This document shows positions 26,370 through 36,203 of a DNA stretch of 64,000 nt, piece by piece. Each line of letters begins with the position of its first letter. Position 1 is the first letter of the stretch. Source of the stretch: Gemella haemolysans ATCC 10379. GTDB taxonomy: Bacteria; Bacillota; Bacilli; Staphylococcales; Gemellaceae. Location: contig NZ_ACDZ02000014.1 of assembly GCF_000173915.1 (NCBI RefSeq), positions 124,001 to 188,000 on the forward strand. The letters run 5' to 3'. Under the pieces are notes generated by a model. It worked only from the letters and a program-made list of their open reading frames with translations. It searched no databases and was not told the origin of the DNA. The position numbers and the translations under genes were made by a program.

Positions 26370-26699
26370 ATGATTAAGGTGGAAATCGTAAAAGAAGTTG
26401 AAGTTATTAAACAAGTAACAGTTGATGGACATGCTGATTATGCTGAACATGGTTCGGATATAGTTTGTGCAGGTGTTTCTGCTGTCATATTCGGTTTAAT
26501 AAATGCAGTAGATGAACTAGATGAAGATGTTCAATTTGACATTTCGGCTAATGAAGATGTAACTGGACATTTAACATATAGATCGTTAAAATCTACAGAT
26601 AAAGAGCAACTTCTACTAAATGCAATGTTAGTTGCATTAAAAACAATTGAAGAAAATTATTCAGATTATATAACTATTGAAGTAAGAGAGGTGAAATAG
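26370..26699 (+). CDS. prp: Ribosomal-processing cysteine protease Prp
   Basis: The 109-residue protein has the Prp (YsxB) active site: His in [11 protein letters not shown] and Cys in [13 protein letters not shown]. Prp removes the N-terminal extension of ribosomal protein L27, a step essential for ribosome assembly in Firmicutes such as Staphylococcus aureus. It sits 2 bases after rplU and 2 bases before rpmA, whose product here carries the matching extension. There is no strong binding site between rplU and prp, so translation is probably coupled. Confidence 0.95.
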   Translation: MIKVEIVKEVEVIKQVTVDGHADYAEHGSDIVCAGVSAVIFGLINAVDELDEDVQFDISANEDVTGHLTYRSLKSTDKEQLLLNAMLVALKTIEENYSDYITIEVREVK

Positions 26700-26701
26700 A
26701 C

Positions 26702-26986
26702 ATGATGTTACAATTAAATTTACAATTCTTCGCATCTAAAAAAGGGGTAGGTTCTACTAAAAACGGACGTGACTCTGAATCAAAACGTTTAGGTGCTAAA
26801 AGAGCTGATGGTCAGTACGTAACTGCAGGTTCTATCTTATACAGACAACGTGGAACAAAAATTTGGCCAGGAACTAACGTAGGAAAAGGTGGAGATGATA
26901 CACTATTCTCACTAGTAGACGGAGTTGTACGTTTCGAAAGATACGGACGTAGCCGTAAAAAAGTTTCTGTTTATCCACAAGCTTAA
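26702..26986 (+). CDS. rpmA: 50S ribosomal protein L27, with Prp-cleaved N-terminal extension
   Basis: The 94-residue protein starts with [20 protein letters not shown]. The [11 protein letters not shown] site is the Prp cleavage motif of Firmicutes; cutting after FF exposes the L27 tail that reaches the peptidyl transferase centre. The rest is typical L27 ([39 protein letters not shown]). The start ATG at 26702 or 26705 follows GAGAGGTGAAATAGAC. It is the last gene of the operon. Confidence 0.98.
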   Translation: MMLQLNLQFFASKKGVGSTKNGRDSESKRLGAKRADGQYVTAGSILYRQRGTKIWPGTNVGKGGDDTLFSLVDGVVRFERYGRSRKKVSVYPQA

Positions 26987-26996
26987 TAAGCATAAT

Positions 26997-27035
26997 AAAA
27001 AGAGGTATTTACTTTATGTAGATGCCTTTTTTATT
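26997..27035 (+). terminator. Terminator of the rplU-prp-rpmA operon
   Basis: AAAAGAGGTATTTAC pairs imperfectly with GTAGATGCCTTTTTT around a short loop, ending in a T-tract. Confidence 0.75.
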
Positions 27036-27207
27036 TTGTTAAAATATTAGTGTTTTATAGCTAAAGTATAAAGTAATTAAAGTAAATATTTGTAATAATA
27101 TTTTAATATTTCTTGTTTCAGATTTTGGTTGTACTTTTAAAATTTATATGGTAAAATTTACTTGTGTGTTATATGATACACGCAACATATACTAGGAGGA
27201 CAAAAAA

Positions 27208-28842
27208 GTGTCAGCACTTTGGCAAGAAATTTTATTTTCTTTTTTAGGAGGTCTTGGTTTATTCCTATTCAGTATTAAGTACATGGGGGACGGACTTCAA
27301 TTAATAGCCGGGGAGAAAATGCGATATGTTTTAGATAAATATACATCTAAACCACTTATGGCTGTCTTAGCCGGAATTATAGTTACGATACTTATTCAGT
27401 CAAGTACAGGAACAATCGTAATTACTATAAGTTTAGTAGGAGCTGGATTATTAAAAACGAAACAAGCAATTGCTATTGTTATGGGTTCTAATATCGGAAC
27501 AACATTAACATCATTTATCATCGGATTTAATATATCTAAATATGCGCTACCTTTATTATTCTTAGGAGCAGCGTTTTTATTCTTTACTCGTGCTAAAGTT
27601 GTAAATAATATCGGTCGTGTAATTTTTGGATTCGGGGGAATCTTTTACGCTCTAAAAATGATGTCTACAGCAATGGGGCCTATGAGAGATATGACTTGGT
27701 TCCAAAATGTATTAACGCATATTAATGATAGTGCAGTAGTAGGGGTAGGAGTTGGTACATTTTTAACTGTATTAATTCAATCTTCAGCAGCAACTATTGC
27801 AATTTTACAAAATCTGTATGCGGACGGAGCTTTAAGCTTAACTGGTGCATTACCAGTGTTATTTGGAGATAATATTGGGACAGCGATTACGACAGCTGCA
27901 TTAGCTATGGTTGGAAGTAATATTGCTGCAAAACGTGTAGCAGCATCTCACGTATTATTTAACGTTATTGGTACTATTATCTGTTTAATAGCGTTAGTAC
28001 CTTATGGTGCGTTTATTCAATATTTAGAAACAACATTAGGTTTAGAACCAAAAATGACTATTGCATCAGCACATGGTACATTTAATATTTTAAATACAAT
28101 ATTACAATTTCCATTCATTAATCTATTGGTGGTTATTGTAACGAAACTTATACCAGGTGAAGATGAGCAAATCAAATACAGTACACAATATCTTGATAAG
28201 TCACTAGTAACAAGTGCACCAGCGGTTGCATTAGGACAAGTGCAAAAAGAATTTGTTGAAATGTTAATTTTATCTAAAAAAAGTTTACGTAACTCAGTAG
28301 AGTACTTTATGAATCGTGATGAACAGTTACGAGAAAAAGGTGAAACTTATGAAGATGCAATTAACAATTTTGATGAACAAATGACTGATTACTTAACTCT
28401 ATTATTTAGAGAAAAATTAAGTCCAAAAGAAGGTTTAATTGCTTCGACATTATTAGATGGAACTCGTGATGTTGAAAGAATTGGAGACCACGCTAGAGAT
28501 ATAGTGTTATCAGTAGATTATCAAATTAGGAAAAAAATGAAGTTTTCTGATACTGCAAAAGCAGAAGTTCAAGAAATGTATGATCTTTGTAATGATGTAA
28601 TTTTAAAAACTATAAAATCACTAGAAGAAAACAACATAGCGTTAGCAGGTGCAGCGTTAGCAGCTTGTGAAAATATCTATGCACTTGAAAAAAATGCACG
28701 TAAACAACATACTCAACGTATGAAAGATGGAGTTTGTGAAATTCCAGCGGGAGTAGTGTTTATGGATTTAATCCAACACTTTACTCGTGTATGTGAACAC
28801 ACTAGAAATATTCTAGAAAAAGAAATTCAAGGTCAATTATAA
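27208..28842 (+). CDS. Na/Pi cotransporter family protein with PhoU-like C-terminus
   Basis: The 544-residue protein has two inverted Na/Pi-cotransporter repeats in its membrane half, each with a Gln-Ser-Ser motif (IQSSTGTIVITISL at about 69 and IQSSAATIAILQNL at about 190), which in NptA/SLC34 carriers bind phosphate and sodium. From about residue 340 on it is soluble and helical with two PhoU-type segments containing DGTRDVERIGDHARDI, where the Glu and Asp residues bind metal in PhoU. It probably imports phosphate or controls its level. The start is GTG at 27208, seven bases after AGGAGGAC. It stands outside any pst operon. Confidence 0.88.
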   Translation: MSALWQEILFSFLGGLGLFLFSIKYMGDGLQLIAGEKMRYVLDKYTSKPLMAVLAGIIVTILIQSSTGTIVITISLVGAGLLKTKQAIAIVMGSNIGTTLTSFIIGFNISKYALPLLFLGAAFLFFTRAKVVNNIGRVIFGFGGIFYALKMMSTAMGPMRDMTWFQNVLTHINDSAVVGVGVGTFLTVLIQSSAATIAILQNLYADGALSLTGALPVLFGDNIGTAITTAALAMVGSNIAAKRVAASHVLFNVIGTIICLIALVPYGAFIQYLETTLGLEPKMTIASAHGTFNILNTILQFPFINLLVVIVTKLIPGEDEQIKYSTQYLDKSLVTSAPAVALGQVQKEFVEMLILSKKSLRNSVEYFMNRDEQLREKGETYEDAINNFDEQMTDYLTLLFREKLSPKEGLIASTLLDGTRDVERIGDHARDIVLSVDYQIRKKMKFSDTAKAEVQEMYDLCNDVILKTIKSLEENNIALAGAALAACENIYALEKNARKQHTQRMKDGVCEIPAGVVFMDLIQHFTRVCEHTRNILEKEIQGQL

Positions 28843-28844
28843 TT

Positions 28845-28940
28845 ATGTCAAATAAACAAAAAATATATATTATATTATTTGTTATTATGTTGTTAATAAT
28901 ATTAGTTTTATATAAACTATATCAATTACAATTAGTTTAG
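28845..28940 (+). CDS. Very small membrane peptide (31 residues), tentative
   Basis: Two bases after the Na/Pi transporter stop, an ATG opens a frame for a 31-residue peptide with a short basic head (MSNKQK), one continuous hydrophobic helix (IYIILFVIMLLIILVLY) and a short tail. A terminator follows 11 bases after its stop, so it would be the last cistron of that transcript. Its ribosome binding site is poor (CAAGGTC), so expression would depend on coupling. It could be a helper peptide of the transporter or merely chance in AT-rich DNA. Confidence 0.35.
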   Translation: MSNKQKIYIILFVIMLLIILVLYKLYQLQLV

Positions 28941-28950
28941 AAATCAATAA

Positions 28951-29001
28951 GCGAAAATATAGAGAAATCAAAGTTATTTCTACTATGTTTTCGTTTTTTT
29001 T
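28951..29001 (+). terminator. Terminator of the Na/Pi transporter transcript
   Basis: CGAAAATATAGAGAAAT (28952-28968) pairs with ATTTCTACTATGTTTTCG (28976-28993, small bulge), followed by TTTTTTTTC. Confidence 0.9.
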
Positions 29002-29002
29002 C

Positions 29003-29031
29003 TTTGTAAATACTAGCATTCGTGATATAAT
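29003..29031 (+). promoter_or_regulatory. Promoter of pnp
   Basis: TTTGTA (29003-29008), 17 bases, TATAAT (29026-29031) with the extended TGA. It starts directly at the end of the upstream terminator. Confidence 0.7.
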
Positions 29032-29081
29032 AAGGTAGTCGATTTATATAAAGTTTAAGAAAATATTGAAAGGAAATAAAC

Positions 29082-31169
29082 ATGTTTCAAGATAAAAAAG
29101 TTTATACAACACAATGGGCTGGAAAAACATTAACAGTTGAACTAGGTGAAATGGCTCGCCAAGCTAACGCAGCAGTAGTAGTAAAATACGGAGATACTGT
29201 TGTACTAACGACAGCTGTTGCTTCAAAAGAAGCAAAAGATGTTGATTTCTTCCCGTTAACAGTTAACTATGAAGAAAAAATGTATGCAGTAGGGAAAATC
29301 CCAGGAGGATTCTTACGTAGAGAAGGTCGTCCAGGAACAGAGGCTACACTTGCTGCACGTTTAATTGATAGACCGATTAGACCATTATTTGAAGATGGAT
29401 TTAGAAATGAAGTACAAGTTATTTCAACTGTATTATCAGTAGAGTATGATTGTGACCCAGTAATGGCAGCAATGCTAGGAAGTTCACTTTCACTATCAGT
29501 ATCAAATATTCCATTTAAAGGACCTATCGCTGGAGTAACAGTTGGATATGTAGATGGAGAATATGTAATTAATCCAACAGTTGAACAAATGGAACGTTCT
29601 ACAGTTGATTTAAAAGTAGCTGGAACAAGTGATGCTATTAACATGGTTGAAGCAGGGGCTAAAGAAGTATCTGAAGAGATTATGTTAAATGCTATAATGT
29701 TTGGACATGAAGAAATCAAACGTTTAATCGAATTCCAACAACAAATCGTTAACGAAATCGGACAAGAAAAAATGGCTGTCGAGTTAAAAGTTATTGATGA
29801 GACTATTTATAATGAAGTACTATCAATGGCATTATCTCAAATGAAAGAAGCAATTGCTATCAAAGATAAACAAGAACGTGACGAAGCAATCTCTGCTGTT
29901 AAAGAAAAAGTTCTTGAAGTATTCGAAGAACGCGCAACAGCTGAAGATGAGTTAGATATCGTTAAAGAAGCTAAATTATCATTAGATAAAATTGTAAAAG
30001 ATGAGGTTCGTCGTGAAATAACTGAAGATAAAGTTAGACCAGATGGACGTGCATTAACAGAAATTAGACCTTTAGCCTCTAGAGTGGATGTATTACCTAG
30101 AACACACGGTTCTGCATTATTCACTCGTGGTCAAACTCAATCTCTAGGTGTTGTAACATTAGGTAACCTATCAGATGAACAAATCATTGATGACCTAACT
30201 CAAGAAGAAAACAAGAGATTTATGTTACACTATAACTTCCCAGCATTCTCAGTTGGAGAAGTAGGATTTAGTCGTGCTCCAGGACGTCGTGAAATTGGTC
30301 ACGGTGCTTTAGGGGAACGTGCATTAGCTCAAGTTATCCCTTCTAAAGAAGATTTCCCATATACGATTCGAATCGTATCAGAAATCTTAGAATCTAACGG
30401 TTCAAGTTCTCAAGCTACAATCTGTTCTGGATCTATGGCTCTTATGGCAGCAGGGGTTCCGATTAAATCTCAGGTAGCTGGTATTGCAATGGGATTAGTT
30501 AAGAAAGATGAACACTACACTATTTTAACTGATATTCAAGGTATGGAAGACCACCTTGGAGATATGGACTTTAAAGTAGCTGGTACTGCTGAAGGTATTA
30601 CTGCGCTTCAAATGGATATCAAAATTGATGGTTTAAGTGAGCAAATCTTAAAAGAATCATTAGAACAAGCACGTGTAGGTAGATTACAAATTCTAGATCA
30701 CATGAATAGCATTATCGCTGAACCACGCCAAGAAGTTTCTACATTTGCACCGAAAATTAAAATCATTAAAATTAAACCTGAAAAAATCAAAGATGTTATT
30801 GGTTCAGGTGGTAAAGTTATCAATGAAATCATTGAAAAAACTGGTGTTAAAATTGATATCGAACAAAATGGTGATGTATTTATTTCTTCACCTGAAATTG
30901 AAGGAATTAATAAAGCAATTGAAATTATTGAAAATATTACTCGTGAAGCAGAAGTTGGTGAAATCTACCTAGCTGAAGTTAAACGTATTGAAAAATTCGG
31001 TGCTTTCGTTGAATTATTCCCAGGTGTTGATGCTCTAGTTCACATTTCTAAGCTAGCTGAAGAAAGAGTAAATAAAGTTGAAGATGTTGTAAAAGTTGGA
31101 GATACTCTGAAAGTTAAAGTAATTAAAATTGATGAGAAAGGTCGAGTAGACGCAGCAGCTCATTTCTAG
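29082..31169 (+). CDS. pnp: Polyribonucleotide nucleotidyltransferase (PNPase)
   Basis: The 695-residue protein is full-length PNPase: first RNase PH domain (about 15-145), helical linker, second catalytic RNase PH domain (about 310-540) with [20 protein letters not shown] and the metal-binding [21 protein letters not shown] domain with [14 protein letters not shown] (about 565-610) and C-terminal S1 domain. It degrades mRNA 3' to 5' using phosphate and is part of the degradosome. Compared with Bacillus the tail after S1 is short. In many Firmicutes pnp follows rpsO; here it has its own promoter. Confidence 0.98.
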   Translation: MFQDKKVYTTQWAGKTLTVELGEMARQANAAVVVKYGDTVVLTTAVASKEAKDVDFFPLTVNYEEKMYAVGKIPGGFLRREGRPGTEATLAARLIDRPIRPLFEDGFRNEVQVISTVLSVEYDCDPVMAAMLGSSLSLSVSNIPFKGPIAGVTVGYVDGEYVINPTVEQMERSTVDLKVAGTSDAINMVEAGAKEVSEEIMLNAIMFGHEEIKRLIEFQQQIVNEIGQEKMAVELKVIDETIYNEVLSMALSQMKEAIAIKDKQERDEAISAVKEKVLEVFEERATAEDELDIVKEAKLSLDKIVKDEVRREITEDKVRPDGRALTEIRPLASRVDVLPRTHGSALFTRGQTQSLGVVTLGNLSDEQIIDDLTQEENKRFMLHYNFPAFSVGEVGFSRAPGRREIGHGALGERALAQVIPSKEDFPYTIRIVSEILESNGSSSQATICSGSMALMAAGVPIKSQVAGIAMGLVKKDEHYTILTDIQGMEDHLGDMDFKVAGTAEGITALQMDIKIDGLSEQILKESLEQARVGRLQILDHMNSIIAEPRQEVSTFAPKIKIIKIKPEKIKDVIGSGGKVINEIIEKTGVKIDIEQNGDVFISSPEIEGINKAIEIIENITREAEVGEIYLAEVKRIEKFGAFVELFPGVDALVHISKLAEERVNKVEDVVKVGDTLKVKVIKIDEKGRVDAAAHF

Positions 31170-31178
31170 GAGAAATTT

Positions 31179-31442
31179 ATGGAGTTATTTGAAAAAGAAA
31201 GACGTGGAATATATGTCTATTTTAAAAGTTTTAAAGACTTAAATAAATTAGAAAAATATGGGAACTTTATTTCTTATTCTAAAAGAGGAAGATATGCATG
31301 CATCTATGTTGATGAAAATAGAATAGAAAGTATTGTTGCAGATCTTAAGAAAAAGAAATTCGTTAAGAAAATCGAATTATCAGGAATGTCAGATTTACAT
31401 TTAAGTTTTGAGCATTTAGACAAAGATTTTCAAACAAAATAA
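31179..31442 (+). CDS. YlbG family protein (DUF2129)
   Basis: The 87-residue protein matches YlbG: ERRGIYVYFKSFKDLNKLEKYG at the start, then YSKRGRYACIYVDE and FVKKIELSGM. It has no known biochemical function; in Bacillus ylbG lies directly before ylbH (rsmD), ylbI (coaD), and the same order holds here, so the assignment is backed by gene order. It starts nine bases after pnp and may share its transcript. AGGAGAAATTT precedes ATG. Confidence 0.9.
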   Translation: MELFEKERRGIYVYFKSFKDLNKLEKYGNFISYSKRGRYACIYVDENRIESIVADLKKKKFVKKIELSGMSDLHLSFEHLDKDFQTK

Positions 31443-31448
31443 AAATAT

Positions 31449-31491
31449 TAAAATAAGGGGGAAGCGAAAGCTATATTCTCCCTTATTTTAA
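31449..31491. terminator. Hairpin between ylbG and rsmD
   Basis: TTAAAATAAGGGGGA (31449-31463) pairs with TCTCCCTTATTTTAA (31477-31491). The stem ends in T-rich bases on each strand but lacks a separate T-tract, so termination may be partial. Confidence 0.6.
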
Positions 31492-31539
31492 AGATATCAA
31501 TATTAAATAGAGTATATTAGATATTTATTGCGAGGAAAC

Positions 31540-32094
31540 ATGAGAGTTATAGCAGGAAAATACAGATCTATAAAATTAAATGCTGTTGAAGGAATGAATA
31601 CAAGACCGACAACGGATAAAATTAAAGAAAATTTATTCAATATGATAGATTGCTATGATTGTAAAGTATTAGACCTTTTTGGTGGTACAGGTGGCTTAGG
31701 AATAGAAGCGTTAAGTCGTGGTGCTAAGCATTCAACTTTTATTGATGGAAGTAATAATGCAATAAAAGTCATTAAAAGTAATATTGAAAAATGTAGAATA
31801 GATGCTACAGATTATTCTTTATATAGAAATGATTTCAAACGAGCATTGAAAATTTTCGGAAAAAAAGAAGAGAAATTCGATATTATTTTTCTAGATCCAC
31901 CGTACGATAAAGGTTTAATAGATGAGGCATTACAGTGTATTTTAGAGAATAATCTATGTAATGATGAAGCGCTAGTAATTTGTGAAAAGAGCAATACAGA
32001 AGAAATCACTATTACTGATGAAAAACTTGAAGTTATAAAAGAAAAACAGTATGGAATAACAGATATAGTAATCTTTGAATATATGGAGAAATAA
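31540..32094 (+). CDS. rsmD: 16S rRNA (guanine966-N2)-methyltransferase RsmD
   Basis: The 184-residue protein is RsmD (YlbH): N-terminal [12 protein letters not shown], the [17 protein letters not shown] block, SAM-binding [20 protein letters not shown] and the catalytic FLDPPYDKG (NPPY-like). It methylates G966 of 16S rRNA near the ribosomal P site. ATG at 31540 fits the family and follows GAGGA; the longer TTG start at 31528 would overlap that site. It is followed by coaD after 2 bases, the standard rsmD-coaD pair. Confidence 0.95.
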   Translation: MRVIAGKYRSIKLNAVEGMNTRPTTDKIKENLFNMIDCYDCKVLDLFGGTGGLGIEALSRGAKHSTFIDGSNNAIKVIKSNIEKCRIDATDYSLYRNDFKRALKIFGKKEEKFDIIFLDPPYDKGLIDEALQCILENNLCNDEALVICEKSNTEEITITDEKLEVIKEKQYGITDIVIFEYMEK

Positions 32095-32096
32095 AA

Positions 32097-32588
32097 ATGA
32101 AACGAAAAATAGCGATTGTACCAGGTAGTTTTGATCCTATTACTTATGGACATATAGATATTATAAAACGAAGTTCTGAGTTATTTGATGAGATTATAGT
32201 AGCTATCTTGGTAAATCCTGATAAGAAATATTTATTTTCACTTGATGAAAGAGTGGAGATGATTAAAGAAACAATAAAAGATATTCCAAATGTTAGAGTG
32301 GATGCATTCTCAGGATTATTAGTAAACTATGCAAAAAAGGTTGGTTCAAGTGTCATAGTTAGAGGTCTAAGAGCCGTATCTGACTTTGAATATGAGATGC
32401 AATTAACATTCATGAACAAAGCTTTGGATGAAGGAATTGAGACATTTTATATGATGGCTAATAAACAATATTCATTTATTAGTTCTAGTATTGTTAAAGG
32501 TGTTTCAGGTTTTGGTGCAGATTTATCTAAGTTTGTTCCTAAAAATGTAGAAGAGCGTTTGGAAAAAAAGATGAAAGAGAGAGGATAA
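32097..32588 (+). CDS. coaD: Phosphopantetheine adenylyltransferase
   Basis: The 163-residue enzyme has the nucleotidyltransferase motif [18 protein letters not shown] with the T/HxGH signature (YGHI), [15 protein letters not shown], and the [15 protein letters not shown] block (ISSSxVK) that binds ATP. It makes dephospho-CoA, the next-to-last step of CoA synthesis. The pantothenate symporter gene panF lies 1.9 kb downstream on the same strand, so substrate uptake and use are neighbours. It begins two bases after rsmD. Confidence 0.97.
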   Translation: MKRKIAIVPGSFDPITYGHIDIIKRSSELFDEIIVAILVNPDKKYLFSLDERVEMIKETIKDIPNVRVDAFSGLLVNYAKKVGSSVIVRGLRAVSDFEYEMQLTFMNKALDEGIETFYMMANKQYSFISSSIVKGVSGFGADLSKFVPKNVEERLEKKMKERG

Positions 32589-32590
32589 AG

Positions 32591-33673
32591 GTGAAAAAAA
32601 TCCTATTTACTGGAGGCGGTTCGGCAGGCCATGTATCTGTAAATGTGGCTTTGATTCCAGAATTCAAGAAAAATGGATATGAGATTTCTTATATTGGGAG
32701 CAAAACCGGTATAGAAAATGAGATGATAGGAAAGATTCCAGAAGTAAAATATTACAAAATAAGTTCAGGTAAATTAAGAAGATATTTTTCTTGGGAAAAT
32801 TTTATAGATCCATTCAAAGTAATGAAAGGAATTGTAGATTCTTTATTAATATTAAAAAAAGAGAAACCAAATTTTGTTTTTTCAAAAGGTGGATTTGTTA
32901 GTGTTCCAGTTTGTGTGGCAGCTAAGTTATTAAGAATTCCAGTAGTCTTACATGAATCAGATCTTACACCAGGACTTGCTAATAAAATTAATATTAAGTT
33001 CTGCAATCATATCTTTACAACTTTTGAAGATACGCAGAGGTTTTTACCGAAAAACAAGGCTAGTTTAATTGGTGCTATTGTAAGAGACGATATTTATACA
33101 GGGGATAGACAAAAAGCTTATGAATTAACAGGGTTTAATGAAGATAAACCTGTATTATTAGTCATGGGTGGATCTTTAGGATCAAAAATTTTAAACGATT
33201 ATATTTGGGATAATATTGATCAACTTACTGAAAAATATCAAATCGTTCATTTAGTTGGAAAAGGGTTATTAAATAACAATATAGATAAAGAAGAGTATAA
33301 ACAATTTGAATTTCTTTCAAAAGAATTGTTTGATGTACTAAAAATTACAGATTTTGTTATTTCAAGAGCAGGTGCAAATTCAATATATGAATTTTTAGCT
33401 TTAGAATTACCTCCGATTCTTGTTCCACTTGGAACTAATCAAAGTAGAGGAGATCAAATTGAAAATGCTAGATTCTTCGAAAAAAATGGATTTGCAAAAG
33501 TGGTTGTAGAAGAGGACTTCGCAACACTTCCTATTTCTCAAATTGATGAATTTTATAATAATTTAGAAGATTATAAACATTCTATGCAAGTTTATAAAAA
33601 TGAAAAACGTGTGATAAATGACGTAAATGATTTTTATAATAAGATTTTGGATAAAGTAGGAGGTGAAAATTAG
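32591..33673 (+). CDS. murG: UDP-GlcNAc:undecaprenyl-pyrophosphoryl-MurNAc-pentapeptide transferase MurG
   Basis: The 360-residue glycosyltransferase has the MurG landmarks: GGGSAGHVSVNVALIPEF at the N-terminus (lipid I binding), FSKGGFVSVPVCVAA, HESDLTPGLANK, LVMGGSLGSKILND, and SRAGANSIYEFLAL for UDP-GlcNAc binding. It makes lipid II on the cytoplasmic face. It is of the streptococcal/staphylococcal short type. The start is GTG at 32591 after GAGAGGATAAAG. Unlike the usual place in the dcw cluster, it sits after coaD and before a PAP2 phosphatase, a sensible partner for lipid-carrier recycling. Confidence 0.95.
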   Translation: MKKILFTGGGSAGHVSVNVALIPEFKKNGYEISYIGSKTGIENEMIGKIPEVKYYKISSGKLRRYFSWENFIDPFKVMKGIVDSLLILKKEKPNFVFSKGGFVSVPVCVAAKLLRIPVVLHESDLTPGLANKINIKFCNHIFTTFEDTQRFLPKNKASLIGAIVRDDIYTGDRQKAYELTGFNEDKPVLLVMGGSLGSKILNDYIWDNIDQLTEKYQIVHLVGKGLLNNNIDKEEYKQFEFLSKELFDVLKITDFVISRAGANSIYEFLALELPPILVPLGTNQSRGDQIENARFFEKNGFAKVVVEEDFATLPISQIDEFYNNLEDYKHSMQVYKNEKRVINDVNDFYNKILDKVGGEN

Positions 33674-33674
33674 G

Positions 33675-34277
33675 ATGAAGAAATTAAGCGTACTTACGTA
33701 TGTGAAGATATTAGTTTTCATAGCATTAGCGATTGTAGCAATAAAATTTCCAAATAATGATTTCGATAGAATAATTGCAGATTTACTTGAAATAAAAGCT
33801 TTAGCACAAATAGCTAAAATATTATCACTTGTTTTTAATGATAAGTTATTATTATTAATAATGATCTTATTAACAGGATTTTTAGTTTGGATAAAAGAGT
33901 TTAAGAAAGCTGTATTTATATTCTTTAGTGCAGGTTTCGGAGGATTCTTCTTATCAGCTTTTAAGTACAGTATTCAAAGAGTTAGACCATTACCAGAACT
34001 TCACGATGGTTTTAGTTTTCCTAGTGGTCACTCTACTTTTGTAGCATTGTTTTTCTTAGCATTACTATTTGTAATTAATAAAAAAGAAATACTAACTATA
34101 ATTGCTACCTTTGCAATTATTGCAGTGCCAATTTCAAGAATGATTCTAGGTGCACACTTTATTAGTGACGTAACAGCGGGATTATTACTAGGAAGTATCA
34201 TAGTTGATTTTATGAAAGTTTATTATGAAAAAATCTATAATATATTAATGAGGGTATTAGGAAAGAAAAATGAATAA
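33675..34277 (+). CDS. PAP2-family membrane phosphatase, second copy
   Basis: The 200-residue membrane protein has PAP2 motifs SIQRVRPLPE (motif 1), FSFPSGHSTFVAL (motif 2) and SRMILGAHFISDVTAGLLLG (motif 3). It follows murG with one base between stop and ATG; the GGAGG site lies inside the end of murG. This suggests a role on undecaprenyl pyrophosphate or a phospholipid in the same pathway. I chose ATG at 33675 over the in-frame GTG at 33663. Its end overlaps the next gene by 8 bases. Confidence 0.85.
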   Translation: MKKLSVLTYVKILVFIALAIVAIKFPNNDFDRIIADLLEIKALAQIAKILSLVFNDKLLLLIMILLTGFLVWIKEFKKAVFIFFSAGFGGFFLSAFKYSIQRVRPLPELHDGFSFPSGHSTFVALFFLALLFVINKKEILTIIATFAIIAVPISRMILGAHFISDVTAGLLLGSIIVDFMKVYYEKIYNILMRVLGKKNE

Positions 34278-34524
34278 ATTTAAAAATAAAGAAGGAGTAG
34301 TTGCACTTTGCTTAGCAATTGTACATTTTGCTCTATGGTATTATTTTGCTTACATTAAATTTGATGTGAATAATGTTAAATCATATAAGTATGTGTTAGG
34401 ACTTCCAGAATGGTTTTTCTATAGTTCTATAGTAGTTAGTGTTCTGATAATCATCTTAGTTATTGTCTCAACAAATCTTTTATTAAATGATGAGATTAAA
34501 GAGGAGGAAAACAATGACAAGTAA
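34270..34524 (+). CDS. YhdT-like small membrane protein (DUF997)
   Basis: The 84-residue protein has two membrane helices, with ALCLAIVHFALWYYFAY and LPEWFFYSSIVVSVLIIILVIVST, and an acidic tail. The pattern and its place directly before panF match YhdT/DUF997, also found beside panF in Escherichia coli. It may be a small subunit or stability factor of the symporter, which is an inference from conserved adjacency. Its end overlaps the real panF start by 11 bases. Confidence 0.8.
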   Translation: MNKFKNKEGVVALCLAIVHFALWYYFAYIKFDVNNVKSYKYVLGLPEWFFYSSIVVSVLIIILVIVSTNLLLNDEIKEEENNDK

Positions 34525-35968
34525 TTTAGATTATAGAATTTTAATTCTCTTTGTAACTATATTTTTAGGAATAATATTATTACCATTATTTATGAATCGT
34601 ATTAGTAAAACAGAACAACATGGTGGTTTTTTTGAAAAGTACTATTTAGCAGATAGAAAGGTAAGTGGTATTGTCTTAGCGATAACATTAATGTCTACTT
34701 ATGGATCTGCTTCTACGTTTTTAGGAGGACCTGGTGTTGCGTATAAACTTGGTTATGGTTGGGTATTACTTGCTGTAATTCAAGTGGTAACAGGTTATTT
34801 CGTACTATTAGTTTTAGCTAAAAAGTTTAAATCTGCGGCACAAAAAATAAATGCAATAACTATAAGCGATTATTTAAAAAATAGATATGAATCTAAAGTA
34901 GTAGCCTTCATATCAACTCTTGCTATGATTGTATTTTTAATTGCTGCGATGAGTGCCCAATGGGTAGGAGGAGCTAAGTTATTAGCGGCTTTCATGGGAA
35001 TTGAGTATAAGACTGGTATTGTTCTTATATCAGTAATTATTATATTCTGTGTAGTTTTCGGTGGACTAAAAAATATATTAATAACTGATATGATTCAGGG
35101 ACTAATAATGATTTTCTCTACGATAATTTTACTAATTGCAGTAATTAATTATGGTGGAGGTATTGACCAGATTACTGCAAACTTAGTTAATATAAATGAA
35201 AAAATACTAACTCCATTTGGGGCAAATGGTAGTTTAACACCAAGTTATGTTAGTTCATTTTGGGTATTAGTCGGAGTAGGGGTTATTGGTATTCCGCAAA
35301 TTGCTATTAACTCAATGTTATACAAAAATAAACGAAGCTTAAAACAATCTATTATTGTCGGATCAATTGTTATCTTTATAGTAATGTTTGGAGTTCATTT
35401 AATAGGAGTTATGGCAAGAGGAGTATTCCCAGATATTAAAGATTATGATTCGGTTATCCCAATAATAACGCTAAAAGTACTTCCTTGGTATTTAGCAGCG
35501 CTAGTTCTTGCAGCACCAATGGCAGCAATTATAACAACAGTAAATGCTCAATTCTTATTAATATCATCTGCATTAATAAAGGATTTACTATTTAATAATA
35601 AATCTATTAAAGAAAAAATTACAGGTAAGAAAATTCCTGTCTTTGTATATGGTGTTAATATTCTTGTAATTTTATTGATAATGCTACTAAGTATGAGACC
35701 ACCAAGTCTAATAGTGAATGTTAACCTATTTGCATTTGGAGGATTAGAAGCGACTTTCTTATGGCCAATTTTATTAGGATTGTACTGGAGAAAAGCTGAA
35801 AAGTACGGGGCACTTAGTTCTATAGTTTTAGGACTAGTAAGTTATATACTTATAAAAACTGTATATGTGATTAAATTTATAGAACCAGTAGTGATTTCGT
35901 TATCAATATCTCTAGTAGCTTTTGTAATAGTTTCATTATTAATGAGTAAAAAACAATTGAAAAAATAG
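34514..35968 (+). CDS. panF: Sodium/pantothenate symporter
   Basis: The 484-residue protein is an SSS-family symporter with 13 helices. It has YYLADRKVSGIVLAITLMST, the SAQWVGGAKL block and FGGLKNILITDMIQGLIM typical of PanF, and GGLEATFLWPILLGLYW near the end. It imports pantothenate with sodium for CoA synthesis, which links it to coaD upstream. I chose ATG at 34514, preceded by GAGGAGGAAAA; the earlier ATG at 34487 lies in the YhdT gene. The specificity rests on sequence resemblance plus the YhdT and CoaD neighbours. Confidence 0.88.
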   Translation: MTSNLDYRILILFVTIFLGIILLPLFMNRISKTEQHGGFFEKYYLADRKVSGIVLAITLMSTYGSASTFLGGPGVAYKLGYGWVLLAVIQVVTGYFVLLVLAKKFKSAAQKINAITISDYLKNRYESKVVAFISTLAMIVFLIAAMSAQWVGGAKLLAAFMGIEYKTGIVLISVIIIFCVVFGGLKNILITDMIQGLIMIFSTIILLIAVINYGGGIDQITANLVNINEKILTPFGANGSLTPSYVSSFWVLVGVGVIGIPQIAINSMLYKNKRSLKQSIIVGSIVIFIVMFGVHLIGVMARGVFPDIKDYDSVIPIITLKVLPWYLAALVLAAPMAAIITTVNAQFLLISSALIKDLLFNNKSIKEKITGKKIPVFVYGVNILVILLIMLLSMRPPSLIVNVNLFAFGGLEATFLWPILLGLYWRKAEKYGALSSIVLGLVSYILIKTVYVIKFIEPVVISLSISLVAFVIVSLLMSKKQLKK

Positions 35969-36013
35969 TTATATTGTAATAAAATAAAAAATAAAGAATA
36001 AGGAGGAATAAAA

Positions 36014-36190
36014 ATGTCGAAAAAAGTTATAGTTAAACATACAGATGCTGAAAAATTCACTGTCAGTAATATGCTAACTGTGGGCAAAGAATATGAAGTA
36101 GTGAATGAAACAGAAGAATATATATTTGTAGTAGATAACAGTGGAAAAGTAGGCGGCTACTACCACGATTATTTTGAAGAAGTAAAATAA
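36014..36190 (+). CDS. Small protein resembling DUF6501
   Basis: A 58-residue acidic, beta-rich protein with LTVGKEYEVVNETEEYIFVV and DNSGKVGGYYHDYFEEV. This GKEYEV...VDNSGKVGGYY pattern recalls a small conserved Bacillales protein (DUF6501 as I remember it) of unknown function. A perfect AAGGAGGAATAAAA binding site precedes its ATG, so it is surely translated. It lies 45 bases after panF and 13 bases before the LysM protein, possibly in the same transcript. Confidence 0.75.
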   Translation: MSKKVIVKHTDAEKFTVSNMLTVGKEYEVVNETEEYIFVVDNSGKVGGYYHDYFEEVK

Positions 36191-36203
36191 TTCAAGGGGC
36201 GAA

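Noticed and set aside
30745-30972. Lys/Leu-rich plus-strand frame inside pnp
   Set aside because: It is a shifted-frame shadow of the KH domain of pnp.
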